From: Aminobacter anthyllidis
Lineage (GTDB): Bacteria; Pseudomonadota; Alphaproteobacteria; Rhizobiales; Rhizobiaceae
Direction of reading: 5' to 3'
DNA length: 64,000 bases
Assembly: GCF_018555685.1 (NCBI RefSeq)
Contig: NZ_JAFLWW010000004.1
Span: forward strand, 372,001-436,000
Below are positions 7,440-15,299 of the stretch, in pieces (positions within the stretch are counted from its first letter, which is position 1; each line of letters begins with the position of its first letter). The notes beneath the pieces are model-generated. The model searched no databases. It was not told where the DNA came from and was given only the letters and a program-made list of their open reading frames with translations. Position numbers and translations under genes: made by a program.

Positions 7440-8633
7440 ATGAAGGTCCTTTTTCTCGGGGCGCCGATTGCCCCGCATTCCGATGTTACAATATCGTGGC
7501 AGCAACAGTTCGAGTATTATGGAAGTAATGCTGGAAATCTTCTCATCGGTCAGTCTTTGAAAGAGGAGATTTGCTTATCTGATTTCTATCACGGCCATGA
7601 TATAAACCCAAAGGAAGCCTCCGAACGCTTCGATATGATTCTTATTCCTTCGGCAAATTTTTTGTTTAAGGATTTCGATTTTGGTTACTTGGCGGATTTT
7701 GTCGAGGCCACCACGCTGCCTTGCATGATGGTTGGATTGGGCGCGCAGGCGCCGGCAGCCGATGGCACGCGGATGGATGGTATTCCTGCCGGCACCATGC
7801 GGTTGCTTCAGCTTGTAGCGGACCGCAGCAAGGTGATCGGTGTTCGTGGAGACTTCACCGCCCAGATCATGAATGACCTGGGCTTCAAAAGTGTGGAACC
7901 ACTCGGTTGCCCCAGTCTGTATCGAACGCAGAAACGTGAGTTGAGGATCAAGCGCACGCACGCTGCTAACGACCTTAGGCTGTCCTTGAATGGATCGAGC
8001 AATGTTGTCGAACATTCAGTTTCGCCTGAAGCCGCCAAGATGGTGGAGCGCGCGCTGCTGCGGCTCTCGTTGGAGAAAGGCCTAAACTACGTCCTTCAGA
8101 ACGAAACCCCTGAGATGACGGTCCAACTTAGCGATGATCCAACAACTGACGACCTTGCGGTCATGCGGACGCTTGTAAACCGTTTTGATCTTGGTGCGAG
8201 TCCCCAGGAATATGCTGCACATATCCGTTCGAAGTTCAGAAGCTTTTTTGATCTGAAGTCTTGGGATGAATATATACAGAATTTTGATGCATCGATCGGC
8301 ACGCGGTTTCATGGAAACCTTATTGCGTTGACGAATGGCGTACCGGCATTTGTCGTTACGCACGACTCTAGAACGAGCGAAATGGCTGAACTCATGCGGA
8401 TCCCACATCGTCGGGTCGACCACATCGACAGATTTGACGTTGATGAATTGTTCGCTTCGGCCGATTTCGACGCCTTCGAGTCGCGCTACACGCAATTGTT
8501 TGATCGCTATGTCGCCTTTCTCACCCAGAATGGTGTGCGTCATAGACTTGAGCTTCCGGTAGCAACATCGCAGATGCCCACTTGGCAGAAGTTCCGCGGC
8601 GTTCTGACGCGCCTGCTGCCGAAGCTGCACTAA
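7440..8633 (+). CDS. Polysaccharide pyruvyl transferase family protein
   Basis: 397 residues. The fold signature is seen as FLGAPIAPHS at the N-terminus, YYGSNAGNLLIGQSL near 28, VIGVRGDFTAQIMNDLG near 130, and the C-terminal block DASIGTRFHGNLIALTNGVP (~residue 285) with FVVTHDSRTSEMAE. The GTRFHG-N element is the hallmark of PF04230 enzymes, which move pyruvate from PEP onto sugars as ketals. Some members act on other groups, so the substrate is open. Codon use is AT-richer than the flanking core genes. The gene stands alone between two stretches of phage debris and has no good ribosome site. Confidence 0.82.
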   Translation: MKVLFLGAPIAPHSDVTISWQQQFEYYGSNAGNLLIGQSLKEEICLSDFYHGHDINPKEASERFDMILIPSANFLFKDFDFGYLADFVEATTLPCMMVGLGAQAPAADGTRMDGIPAGTMRLLQLVADRSKVIGVRGDFTAQIMNDLGFKSVEPLGCPSLYRTQKRELRIKRTHAANDLRLSLNGSSNVVEHSVSPEAAKMVERALLRLSLEKGLNYVLQNETPEMTVQLSDDPTTDDLAVMRTLVNRFDLGASPQEYAAHIRSKFRSFFDLKSWDEYIQNFDASIGTRFHGNLIALTNGVPAFVVTHDSRTSEMAELMRIPHRRVDHIDRFDVDELFASADFDAFESRYTQLFDRYVAFLTQNGVRHRLELPVATSQMPTWQKFRGVLTRLLPKLH

Positions 8634-9278
8634 GGCGCAATAGCCGCCGGCACCGTTGATAGTTTCATAGGCTGGCTTGACCAGGTGACCCCTTCCGACA
8701 ATAAAACGCCGGGGGACGAACGTTGTTGATCCTGAGCGAATTCATCGGATCTGGCACCTAGCGGGATGTGTATCGTCATCCCGACAGACCGGGGCGCATC
8801 ATCAACGTTAGGCGTGCCGGTTCCCATGTTGACCGAGATGCCGTCGAACACGCTTACCATCAAGCGATCGGCAACTCGAGCTTTTGCGGCTTACCAAAAT
8901 GGTGCGATCAGCGCTCCTGACGCGCGGGCACTTGCCCTCGTCCAGGCTGATCGGATCATTAACCAGATGTCCTAACACCCGGCCAGCCAAAATAGGCCGC
9001 TGGCCGTTCCGAGCGCCACGGCAATGTAAACAGGTCTGTCCATCGGGGCTCTGTAATGTCGCTCAAATGGTCAATAGGTGCCATGTGATCGACCCGAGAC
9101 CCCCAGAACCACGGAAATATACAGCGCGTCTTTGAAGGTCATTGTCGCTGCGAGACGACTTCAGATCGGCCGTCATTTTCGCCCCCCTGTGAAGATCGCT
9201 TAACTCCCTAGCTCGCCGTGCGTATTGCGCTGTTTCGGTACGTCTGGCGCACCAACCAATTCCACAAGGGCCAACGAA
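8634..9278. other. Gene-poor stretch between pyruvyl transferase gene and endolysin remnant
   Basis: No convincing gene. An open frame at 8766-8975 (69 codons) ends RAFAAYQNGAISAPDARALA and has no ribosome site; it may be a decayed phage gene. On the minus strand near 9025-9045 a short hydrophobic stretch MDRPVYIAVALGTASGLFW begins with an ATG, again without other support. Confidence 0.35.
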
Positions 9279-10040
9279 ATGGCTAAAGAAACTCTGCCTG
9301 CAGCGCTTACTGGGTCAACGGCAGCTTGTCGGCACGAAACATGGCGTTACCGGAAAGATGCTTGCGGCCCACTGCGGCAAGACAGTGACGGCGGCTGACG
9401 TCAAGGCGCTGACCCTGTCAGAGGCCGAAGACGTCTACCGCAAGTCCTACTGGACGCAGTCCGGCGGCGATCTGCTTCCGGTCGGCCTCGATTACATGTC
9501 CTTCGACTACGGTGTGAACTCCGGTCGGGCGACGGTCGTCAAGCGCCTGCAGAAGGTGTTCGGCATCGACCAGGATGGCATAGTTGGCGGCCAGACGCTT
9601 GCGGCTGTCGAGGCATACCCTGGCGGTCTGTCCGAACTTATCAAGGCTTACGCCGAAGAGCGCATGCGCTACCTGCGAGGCGTTAAGACATGGAACAAGC
9701 ACGGCCGAGGCTGGACCATCCGGGTCACCGACAAGGATCCGAAGGGCCAGTACCAGCCTGCTCTCGGTGTCGTTGGCAATGCCGTCGTATGGCAGCAGGC
9801 CGCACGACTGATCTTCCCGTAGCGCCTGTTGGCTCACCCAAGGCTCCGCGGGCCGAGACCAGCGTTACTGAGACGCCGAAGAAGCCGGAGGCCTCGGCGC
9901 CGTTGGGCGGCCTGCTGTCGGCGATTGGCGGCATGGCGGCTGGCGCAGGGCCGGTGCAGTGGGCGTTGGCTTTCGTGCTGGTGGCTGCGGTTGGCTATGG
10001 CGTTTATCGCCTGGTGAAGCGTGAAAGGGCGACTGCATGA
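9279..10040 (+). pseudogene. Decayed phage endolysin (GH108-type muramidase) with C-terminal membrane anchor
   Basis: The gene opens at 9279 with MAKETLPAAL, then loses the reading frame. From about 9331 the sequence continues as GTKHGVTGKMLAAH, KALTLSEAEDVYRKSYW and LDYMSFDYGVNSGRATVVKR, which is GH108 lysozyme sequence. The segment that should carry the catalytic EGGY and DPGG motifs is missing, so the enzyme cannot work. A second frameshift near 9810-9820 puts a stop (TAG, 9820-9822) before the tail PVAPVGSPKAPRAET and the helix VQWALAFVLVAAVGYGVYRL, which ends at 10040. In intact relatives this anchor is part of the same protein. The spanin pair follows at once. Confidence 0.78.
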
Positions 10041-10270
10041 TTGCTCGGTGGACTGCAGCCTGCTCGCGCATTGCTGGTTGGCTATCTGCTGCGGGTGTGG
10101 TGTTGGCCATCCTGTTTGCTGCATACACCAAAGGGCGGCAGGACGCCGCGGCGACCCAGACCGAGCACCGCCTCGAGACAATCAAGAAAGCACGGAAAAT
10201 CGAAGATGAAGTGGATCGCCTCGAACCTGCTGGCGTCGACACTCGTCTTCGCGAGTGGATGCGTTTCTAG
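10037..10270 (+). CDS. Phage inner-membrane spanin (Rz-like)
   Basis: 77 residues: an N-terminal membrane helix (AGWLSAAGVVLAILFAAYT, ~12-30), then a charged helical part with TEHRLETIKKARKIEDEVDR. Size, topology and position after an endolysin fit an i-spanin, which joins an outer-membrane lipoprotein to disrupt the envelope in the last step of lysis. The start ATG overlaps the end of the endolysin remnant by four bases. The companion o-spanin is encoded in another frame inside its 3' part. Sequence identity of Rz proteins is low, so the call rests on architecture. Confidence 0.7.
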   Translation: MIARWTAACSRIAGWLSAAGVVLAILFAAYTKGRQDAAATQTEHRLETIKKARKIEDEVDRLEPAGVDTRLREWMRF

Positions 10271-10397
10271 CGGCAACTATTGTGACGTGGCGCGACCAGT
10301 GCGGCCGTCCGTCGATGACCGTCTAACGGAAGGTACGGCGCGCCAGATTTTGGCCGAGAATGAGAAGGTGCCGAAGCTGTGCGGGGTGCGGCCATGA
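10206..10397 (+). CDS. Phage outer-membrane spanin lipoprotein (Rz1-like), overlapping the Rz-like gene
   Basis: 63 residues: MKWIASNLLASTLVFASGC is a lipoprotein signal with a lipobox ending at Cys19. A short mature part follows, including VRPSVDDRLTEGTARQILAE. The first 65 bases overlap the Rz-like gene in another frame, the nested order typical of spanin pairs. Together they would bridge the periplasm. The pair looks intact although the endolysin and holin around it are broken. Confidence 0.72.
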   Translation: MKWIASNLLASTLVFASGCVSSGNYCDVARPVRPSVDDRLTEGTARQILAENEKVPKLCGVRP

Positions 10398-10455
10398 GAG
10401 TTTGGCTGTACGTTCAGGCGCTGACGCTCACCGTCGGGCTGCGAGGGCTGGTGGG

Positions 10456-10767
10456 ATGATCCTAACCGAAAGCATGGTCGTCTTCGCGCTGCTGCTCTTC
10501 GGCGCGCTGTTCGAAGCGCTGTGGCGTATCCGGGGCCTTATTCGTGAGGCAGCAGGCAAGGGGAAGCGGCCAGACCGACTTGGCGGCGCATAAGCTGCAT
10601 GTCGCCGAGACTTGCGTCACGAAGGCGGGTCACCGCGAGCGACTGATCAAGTGATTGAGGCTATTGGCGCGGTGAAAACCTCAGTCGAGGGCACCAATCT
10701 GCGCATTGATCGCTTGTGGGAGAGTCACGGCAAGCCGACGCCTAGGGCGCCAAGGGTAGCATATTGA
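10456..10767 (+). pseudogene. Decayed phage holin-like gene
   Basis: Starts with MILTESMVVFALLLFGALFE, one membrane helix, and reaches a stop at 10591-10593. In another frame GQTDLAAHKLHVAETCVTKA and GHRERLIK run to a TGA near 10654. A third frame continues EAIGAVKTSVEGTNLRIDRL and WESHGKPTPRAPRVAY to a TGA at 10765-10767. Together these read like one holin or holin-associated protein broken by two frame changes. A 21-codon frame at 10394-10459 precedes it and overlaps its ATG; whether that is real is unclear. Confidence 0.6.
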
Positions 10768-10913
10768 GCTGCGGTGAAAGAGCCGATTTCGTTGCGAAAT
10801 TGAGCGCCAAAAAGCTACACTTCAGGTCAGTACTCAACGCGAATAGTTTTCAACCGACGCCCGAAATATGTTAATTGGTGATTGCCAACAGAGCTTTGGA
10901 CAGATTATCTTGC

Positions 10914-10944
10914 CCCGTTACTCCGCGAGTGGCGGGATTTTTTT
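10914..10944 (+). terminator. Rho-independent terminator after the phage lysis remnant
   Basis: Stem 10914-10923 pairs with 10927-10936 around the loop CGC, followed by seven T at 10938-10944. It is preceded by a small TTGG-TGATTG-CCAA hairpin near 10874-10888, the same order (small hairpin, then terminator) as at 2767-2829. Confidence 0.7.
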
Positions 10945-10991
10945 GTGTTATTGGCGTGATTGGTGGCGGTTGCACTCTTGCTCCCGTCCTT

Positions 10992-12335
10992 CTAACGCAG
11001 AAATTTGGGCACAAACACTTGTTTCAGCCTGCGCTCGAGCTCCAAACCTGCTTTTTGACCTGTCAATTTTTTATCGAGCTCGGCCAACTTTGAATCGATT
11101 GCCAAGAGCATGTCGCTTTGTCTGGTCGCGCCCTCTGCCAACTTAGCATCGAACGCCCGGAGCAAACGGTCTTGCTTGGTTTCGGCCTTAGCCAATTTGT
11201 CATCGATGGCCACACTTTGCCGGGTCTCGGCCTGTGCAATCTTGTCGGTTTGGCGAGATATGATCTCGACAATGACTTGTTCAGATATCGCAGCTTCCGG
11301 TGGGTCGTAAATGCCGAGTTCGGCGGCTACAGCTTTCCACTTCCGATGCGTCGCACTAGTAACGGCCAACTCCTCGACCCATTGGGCCGTCGCCAGCGTG
11401 GACGCCTCAGGCGATGGGCTAGGCCGACTAAGGGCGCGCCTGTAGATGTCGAGATGGCTTTCTATGAAGTCGTTTAGGCCGACATTCAAACGGAGTTCGT
11501 CGGTAACGGCGCTGGCGTCAGTTGCATCGTATTGGGCGATTGCTTGTGCGAGGCCATCCCGCGTCACTGGCTGCGTTAGTATCCCGACGCCGAAATTCAT
11601 CAGCCGCCATTTAGGGAGGTTGGCGTTGGTCAGCCTTCCTGCGAAACCACGTTCATCGCAGACGACCACCGAGCAGCCGACCGCGGCCGCCTCGAGTGCC
11701 ATGCGCGCGGTGGCAAAGACAATATCGTAGTCGCCCAAAACGGTTTCGATCGCTGGGTTGAAGTTTTGCGTACCCGGCCCCAACTCGTCGAGTTGGAGGT
11801 CGGCTTTTGCGCAAGCTCCGCGAACCTTCTCTAGATGGCCGCGATTCTTGGTGAGCAACAATGCTTTCCGTGGAGTCTGGGGCAGCTGGCCTCGTCGGGC
11901 AAATCGATCAAGATCAACGGCGTTCAGCACGATTGAAAGCCGCTCGGGAGCGACACCAACTTCCCGGCATTTGGCAGCGCATCGTTCGTCCACTGCGATC
12001 ACTTCGCGGATCTGTGGATGTGGCATCACGGCGTCCACAGTGAAGTATGAGCTGTGGCAGGAATAGACCACTGGTACGTTGGGGAAACGCGCCATGGCGA
12101 TCAGGCATGGCGTTGTTTGTTGCGCGTGTATGACATCCGGCATTTCATTTAGTTGCGACACCCTGTCGACGACGCTAATGCCGTGTTGGCGCAGCTTGTC
12201 CGCCTGACTACCCAAGAGAGGCGCATACACCATGGGTTGATGGCCGGCTCGTCGCAGTCCGGTGGCTAGCAGTTCGACGACGTTTTCAGACCCGGAGTAT
12301 CCCTTGACGAAAAGGTTGGTTATTAGGACACGCAA
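10992..12335 (-). CDS. GT4-type glycosyltransferase with C-terminal repeat coiled coil
   Basis: 447 residues from a TTG start at 12335, supported by GAGGGGGTG upstream. The N-terminal Rossmann half has LFVKGYSGSENVVELLATGL (~8-27) and VVYSCHSSYF. The C-terminal half has RLSIVLNAVDLDRF and FATARMALEAAAVGCSVVV (~residue 215), the donor-binding block of GT-B enzymes. The last ~110 residues form a charged helix with repeats such as QTDKIAQAETRQS, DKLAKAETKQDRLL and AKLAEGATRQSD, probably a coiled coil for oligomers or membrane attachment. Sugar and acceptor are unknown. It is divergent to the PIG-L-like gene. Confidence 0.8.
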   Translation of the reverse strand: MRVLITNLFVKGYSGSENVVELLATGLRRAGHQPMVYAPLLGSQADKLRQHGISVVDRVSQLNEMPDVIHAQQTTPCLIAMARFPNVPVVYSCHSSYFTVDAVMPHPQIREVIAVDERCAAKCREVGVAPERLSIVLNAVDLDRFARRGQLPQTPRKALLLTKNRGHLEKVRGACAKADLQLDELGPGTQNFNPAIETVLGDYDIVFATARMALEAAAVGCSVVVCDERGFAGRLTNANLPKWRLMNFGVGILTQPVTRDGLAQAIAQYDATDASAVTDELRLNVGLNDFIESHLDIYRRALSRPSPSPEASTLATAQWVEELAVTSATHRKWKAVAAELGIYDPPEAAISEQVIVEIISRQTDKIAQAETRQSVAIDDKLAKAETKQDRLLRAFDAKLAEGATRQSDMLLAIDSKLAELDKKLTGQKAGLELERRLKQVFVPKFLR

Positions 12336-12382
12336 ATTTTAGCACCCCCTCAAGTACCAGAACGGACAAAAGCTTGCATCCG

Positions 12383-13102
12383 ATGAAGACACTGCTGGTT
12401 CTAGCGCACCCCGGGCATGAGTTGCGAGTTTTCCATTGGATGGAGTGCGTCAGCCCTGAGGTTTTCATCCTCACGGATGGCTCGGGTGGAAGCCAGGCAC
12501 CGAGAACGTCCTATTCGGCGGAAGTGGTTGCTCGTGCAGGGGCAAAGGCAGGTCAGCCGTTCGGCGCAATGAGCGATCGATTGTGGTATGACGCGATCCT
12601 TGCCAAAGATCCAGATCCATTTCGTCAATTTGCCGACGCGGTGTTCAACGCTGCGGAGGGAGCCGATGCCGTAACCGTCGTGTCCGATGCAGTCGATGGC
12701 TACAATCCAGTTCACGATCTGACATCGGCAATCGGCACGTCAGTGTGCATGCGGCTCAGGCAAGCTGGCATTGCAATGACTGACCACCTTGTTTCGGCAG
12801 CCGTGCCCGGCGTGACTGGGTGCGAAGCTCTGGAAGTAAGGCTGGATGCCGATGCCCGCGAGCGGAAGTTAAACGCGGTTCGCGCCTATGCACCCTTGGC
12901 TGACGAGGCGCGCCGTGTCCTGGCAGAAGCGCCAGACTCGTTTTCCCATGAAGTGCTGCATCGACAAGACTTTCATTGGTCGGACGACTTCGTGCCTTTT
13001 TGGGAGAAGTTAGCACGCGATCGCGTATCGACCGGGCGGTATACACACGCAATCACCTATCGTGATCACGTGTTGCCAATTGCACGGTTACTTATGGGGT
13101 AG
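12383..13102 (+). CDS. PIG-L/LmbE-like deacetylase family protein with altered motif
   Basis: 239 residues from the ATG at 12383; a TTG at 12374 is in frame. The start KTLLVLAHPGHELRVFHWM has the position and pattern of the LmbE motif AHPDDE, but reads AHPGHE. FILTDGSGG follows, as in PIG-L proteins, and YNPVHDLTSAIG may supply a later metal ligand. Family members remove acetyl groups from N-acetylglucosamine-type sugars with a zinc site of two His and one Asp; here the Asp position is Gly-His. A shifted metal site or another reaction is possible. Only ~47 bases separate it from the divergent glycosyltransferase. Confidence 0.62.
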   Translation: MKTLLVLAHPGHELRVFHWMECVSPEVFILTDGSGGSQAPRTSYSAEVVARAGAKAGQPFGAMSDRLWYDAILAKDPDPFRQFADAVFNAAEGADAVTVVSDAVDGYNPVHDLTSAIGTSVCMRLRQAGIAMTDHLVSAAVPGVTGCEALEVRLDADARERKLNAVRAYAPLADEARRVLAEAPDSFSHEVLHRQDFHWSDDFVPFWEKLARDRVSTGRYTHAITYRDHVLPIARLLMG

Positions 13103-13410
13103 GCGGGAACGGCCGTCACCCATCCTAATCACCCATCCTAATATTGGCGGGAATCTTTTGGAGTTCGGTCCACGTTGGTTATGCTTCCAGTACCATTTAC
13201 TGCTGTGCGATAGACAGACTTTCGCGGGCCCATGCGCTAAGCGTAGAAGGTCAAGCCACCACTAGTTGTCGCAACCACCGAGTACCCGACGGCCCAGGCG
13301 CTGACGATACGACAATAGTTGTCAGCCACATACATACACCCGTTTCGGAAAGGCAAATGGAAGCGAGGGCGAGGCTGCAACTGCCTGTAGATCGGGCATC
13401 GATCTTTTGC
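13103..13410. other. Intergenic stretch with a 13-base tandem duplication
   Basis: TCACCCATCCTAA occurs twice in a row at 13116-13141. No gene, terminator or promoter is otherwise convincing between the PIG-L-like gene and the convergent GtrII-like gene. Confidence 0.5.
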
Positions 13411-14925
13411 CTACCGATTGCCTGCCCGCTTCAGAGCCTGTTGATTTGCATAGCTGGGCGTCTCCCCCAACCTTACCAGGGCAATACTGCCGTCGATCTG
13501 AACACTACCGGGCGCCGGCCACACAGGTAGGGTCGCAAGTCGTACGATAGTTTGATCGACCTGTTCGGGCGTTGCTCCGGTCAAATTGGTGAAACCGAGC
13601 AGCCGCATGTAGGAGGCAATTCGCCACGGATTGCCGCCGTCCCACTCGAAGAATGAATGTCCGACTGTCGAATTATCCGGCCTCGGGTAGACCGTTGTGA
13701 ATGGACGGGAACCAAAGGTACTCAAGGCATACGTGATTTTGGGATCAAATCCCGGTGCCAGGGACAGACGTTGCTGGACCGATGCAGCAAGCAGTGCGTC
13801 ATGCTTGCCAGCGAGATAACTGGATGCTTGGTAGGAATTCTGAATGACCAGTATCTGAAACAGCGCCGCCATAAGCATGACACGGGCTGGAACACGCAGC
13901 TTGGAATGTCGGCTGTCCACCGCAGCGTAAGTGAAAAGCCAGATAGCGATTGGTACCCCTACAAGACTGCGCATCGGCATGTTCCCGGCCGATACGAGAT
14001 GCAGGCCGAAGGGAACAAGTAGGGAAACCGCTGCCGCGGCGGTCAACACCATCCGTTGGCGCGATAGTCCGAAGAAAATTGCCGCCCCACCCAGGGCGAG
14101 CAATGGTGGAATTGCCCAGAGGGTCGCGCCATAACCATGTTCGCGCAAACCGATAGTATCGGCCATTGCGGTGAAGGCGCGCGAGGCGACCATCAAGGGC
14201 TGCTGAAGCAGAACCGCAGGTTGTAATAGCGAGTCAAAATACTCGCTTTTGAGCGTGATGAAAGCCTTGAAGGCGATGAGGCCGACAGCATAGAGCATCA
14301 GCGAACCGATGAGCAGGAAGCCGATCCGAACGAGATTCTTCGGAAAGGACTCTTCGGATCCGCGGAGGGCACGCAGCACGGCAATGGCAATGCCCATCGT
14401 CAGCATCGCCGGCGCCAGACTCTGGTAAATCGAGAACGCAAATGCACCTGCCGCGATCGCGCAGCAGAATTGGAGTATCGGTTTCGAACCATTTTGATGG
14501 ATGGCGAGCCAAACCGCAAAGGTCATGAATGCAAAGGCGATGCCGACGGCAGCGATATTCGAGTAGAACTCGACGATGAAGAACCACGTGGGGAAGCCGC
14601 AGAAGATGGCGAAACACGCGTACTCGGTCAGAGAGAGCTCGCTCTGTCCAATCATGTCCATGACCAACAGGTATGCGACAACACAACCAACGCCAAAAAT
14701 GGCTGGGGTGATGAAGGGAAGGATTGGTTGAGGCATAATGAAGGTTTCGATGAGATATGCCCCCCATCTTCCTTGCGCGACCCATACCGAAGCATCAGTT
14801 CTAAACGCAGCTAATTCTTCATCGATCGAAAGTGGAAACGACGCCAACTCGAAGAAATATATCGCACAGAATATCGCAAATAGGATCGACGCTTGGCGAA
14901 CTGAAGTCTGACTCTGCATCACCAT
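13411..14925 (-). CDS. GtrII-like membrane glucosyltransferase
   Basis: About 504 residues from the ATG at 14925, within the end of gtrA. The protein is mostly hydrophobic helices: ASILFAIFCAIYFFELASFP opens it, ADASV-type residues follow SIDEELAAFRTDASVWV, and more than ten further helices continue to ~residue 390. The C-terminal ~115 residues are soluble. SIDEELA near the first helix corresponds to the acidic catalytic region of GtrII/PF14264 proteins, which transfer a sugar from undecaprenyl phosphate to O-antigen on the periplasmic side. It is the last gene of a five-gene minus-strand operon that makes, flips and attaches one sugar. Confidence 0.78.
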   Translation of the reverse strand: MVMQSQTSVRQASILFAIFCAIYFFELASFPLSIDEELAAFRTDASVWVAQGRWGAYLIETFIMPQPILPFITPAIFGVGCVVAYLLVMDMIGQSELSLTEYACFAIFCGFPTWFFIVEFYSNIAAVGIAFAFMTFAVWLAIHQNGSKPILQFCCAIAAGAFAFSIYQSLAPAMLTMGIAIAVLRALRGSEESFPKNLVRIGFLLIGSLMLYAVGLIAFKAFITLKSEYFDSLLQPAVLLQQPLMVASRAFTAMADTIGLREHGYGATLWAIPPLLALGGAAIFFGLSRQRMVLTAAAAVSLLVPFGLHLVSAGNMPMRSLVGVPIAIWLFTYAAVDSRHSKLRVPARVMLMAALFQILVIQNSYQASSYLAGKHDALLAASVQQRLSLAPGFDPKITYALSTFGSRPFTTVYPRPDNSTVGHSFFEWDGGNPWRIASYMRLLGFTNLTGATPEQVDQTIVRLATLPVWPAPGSVQIDGSIALVRLGETPSYANQQALKRAGNR

Positions 14926-15299
14926 GTTCTTCGAAGTATCCAGCGAGAAATAGCGAAATTGAGAATGGTCGTCATGACCAGCGTGATGAAAAACGCAGCC
15001 GTTGCATTTGTCAGCGCGCGTTCGAGCAGGTGCAGGCTTGCCAGTCCGATCAGGAAGACGGCAATCACCGAAGCTCCCATCGCCAGCCTGTCGGCAATCC
15101 CCGTCCGACCACCGAGGAACACCCGCTCGGGGTAATACACCATCACGAATGCAAGGCCGGCCAGCCAAGCCATTGTGTATGAAACCCCTGACGGAACGAC
15201 TGTCAGGCCAATGAAGTACACGAGGCTGGTCAGTGCCGTGTTGAGTCCGCCCGCGACCAGGAAGCGGACTGCGTCACCGGTTAGCCTATCCCCTGCCAT
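14919..15299 (-). CDS. gtrA: GtrA-family flippase
   Basis: 126 residues from the ATG at 15299: MAGDRLTGDAVRFLVAGGLN, then four membrane helices and the end FAISRWILRRTW. The RFL-GG-N-T start and the F-I-R-W end are standard for GtrA proteins, which help move undecaprenyl-phosphate-linked sugar across the inner membrane. The start overlaps the end of the acyltransferase/isomerase gene by 14 bases, and its stop overlaps the GtrII start. The order gtrB-wxcM-gtrA-gtrII differs from the phage gtrABC order. Confidence 0.85.
   Translation of the reverse strand: MAGDRLTGDAVRFLVAGGLNTALTSLVYFIGLTVVPSGVSYTMAWLAGLAFVMVYYPERVFLGGRTGIADRLAMGASVIAVFLIGLASLHLLERALTNATAAFFITLVMTTILNFAISRWILRRTW

Noticed and set aside
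8766-8975. 69-codon plus-strand gene
   Set aside because: Only its end looks protein-like; no ribosome site and no recognisable family. Mentioned in the region note instead.
9358-9822. Working lysozyme of 154 residues
   Set aside because: The catalytic EGGY/DPGG segment is missing, the true start is in another frame and the membrane tail is frameshifted away.
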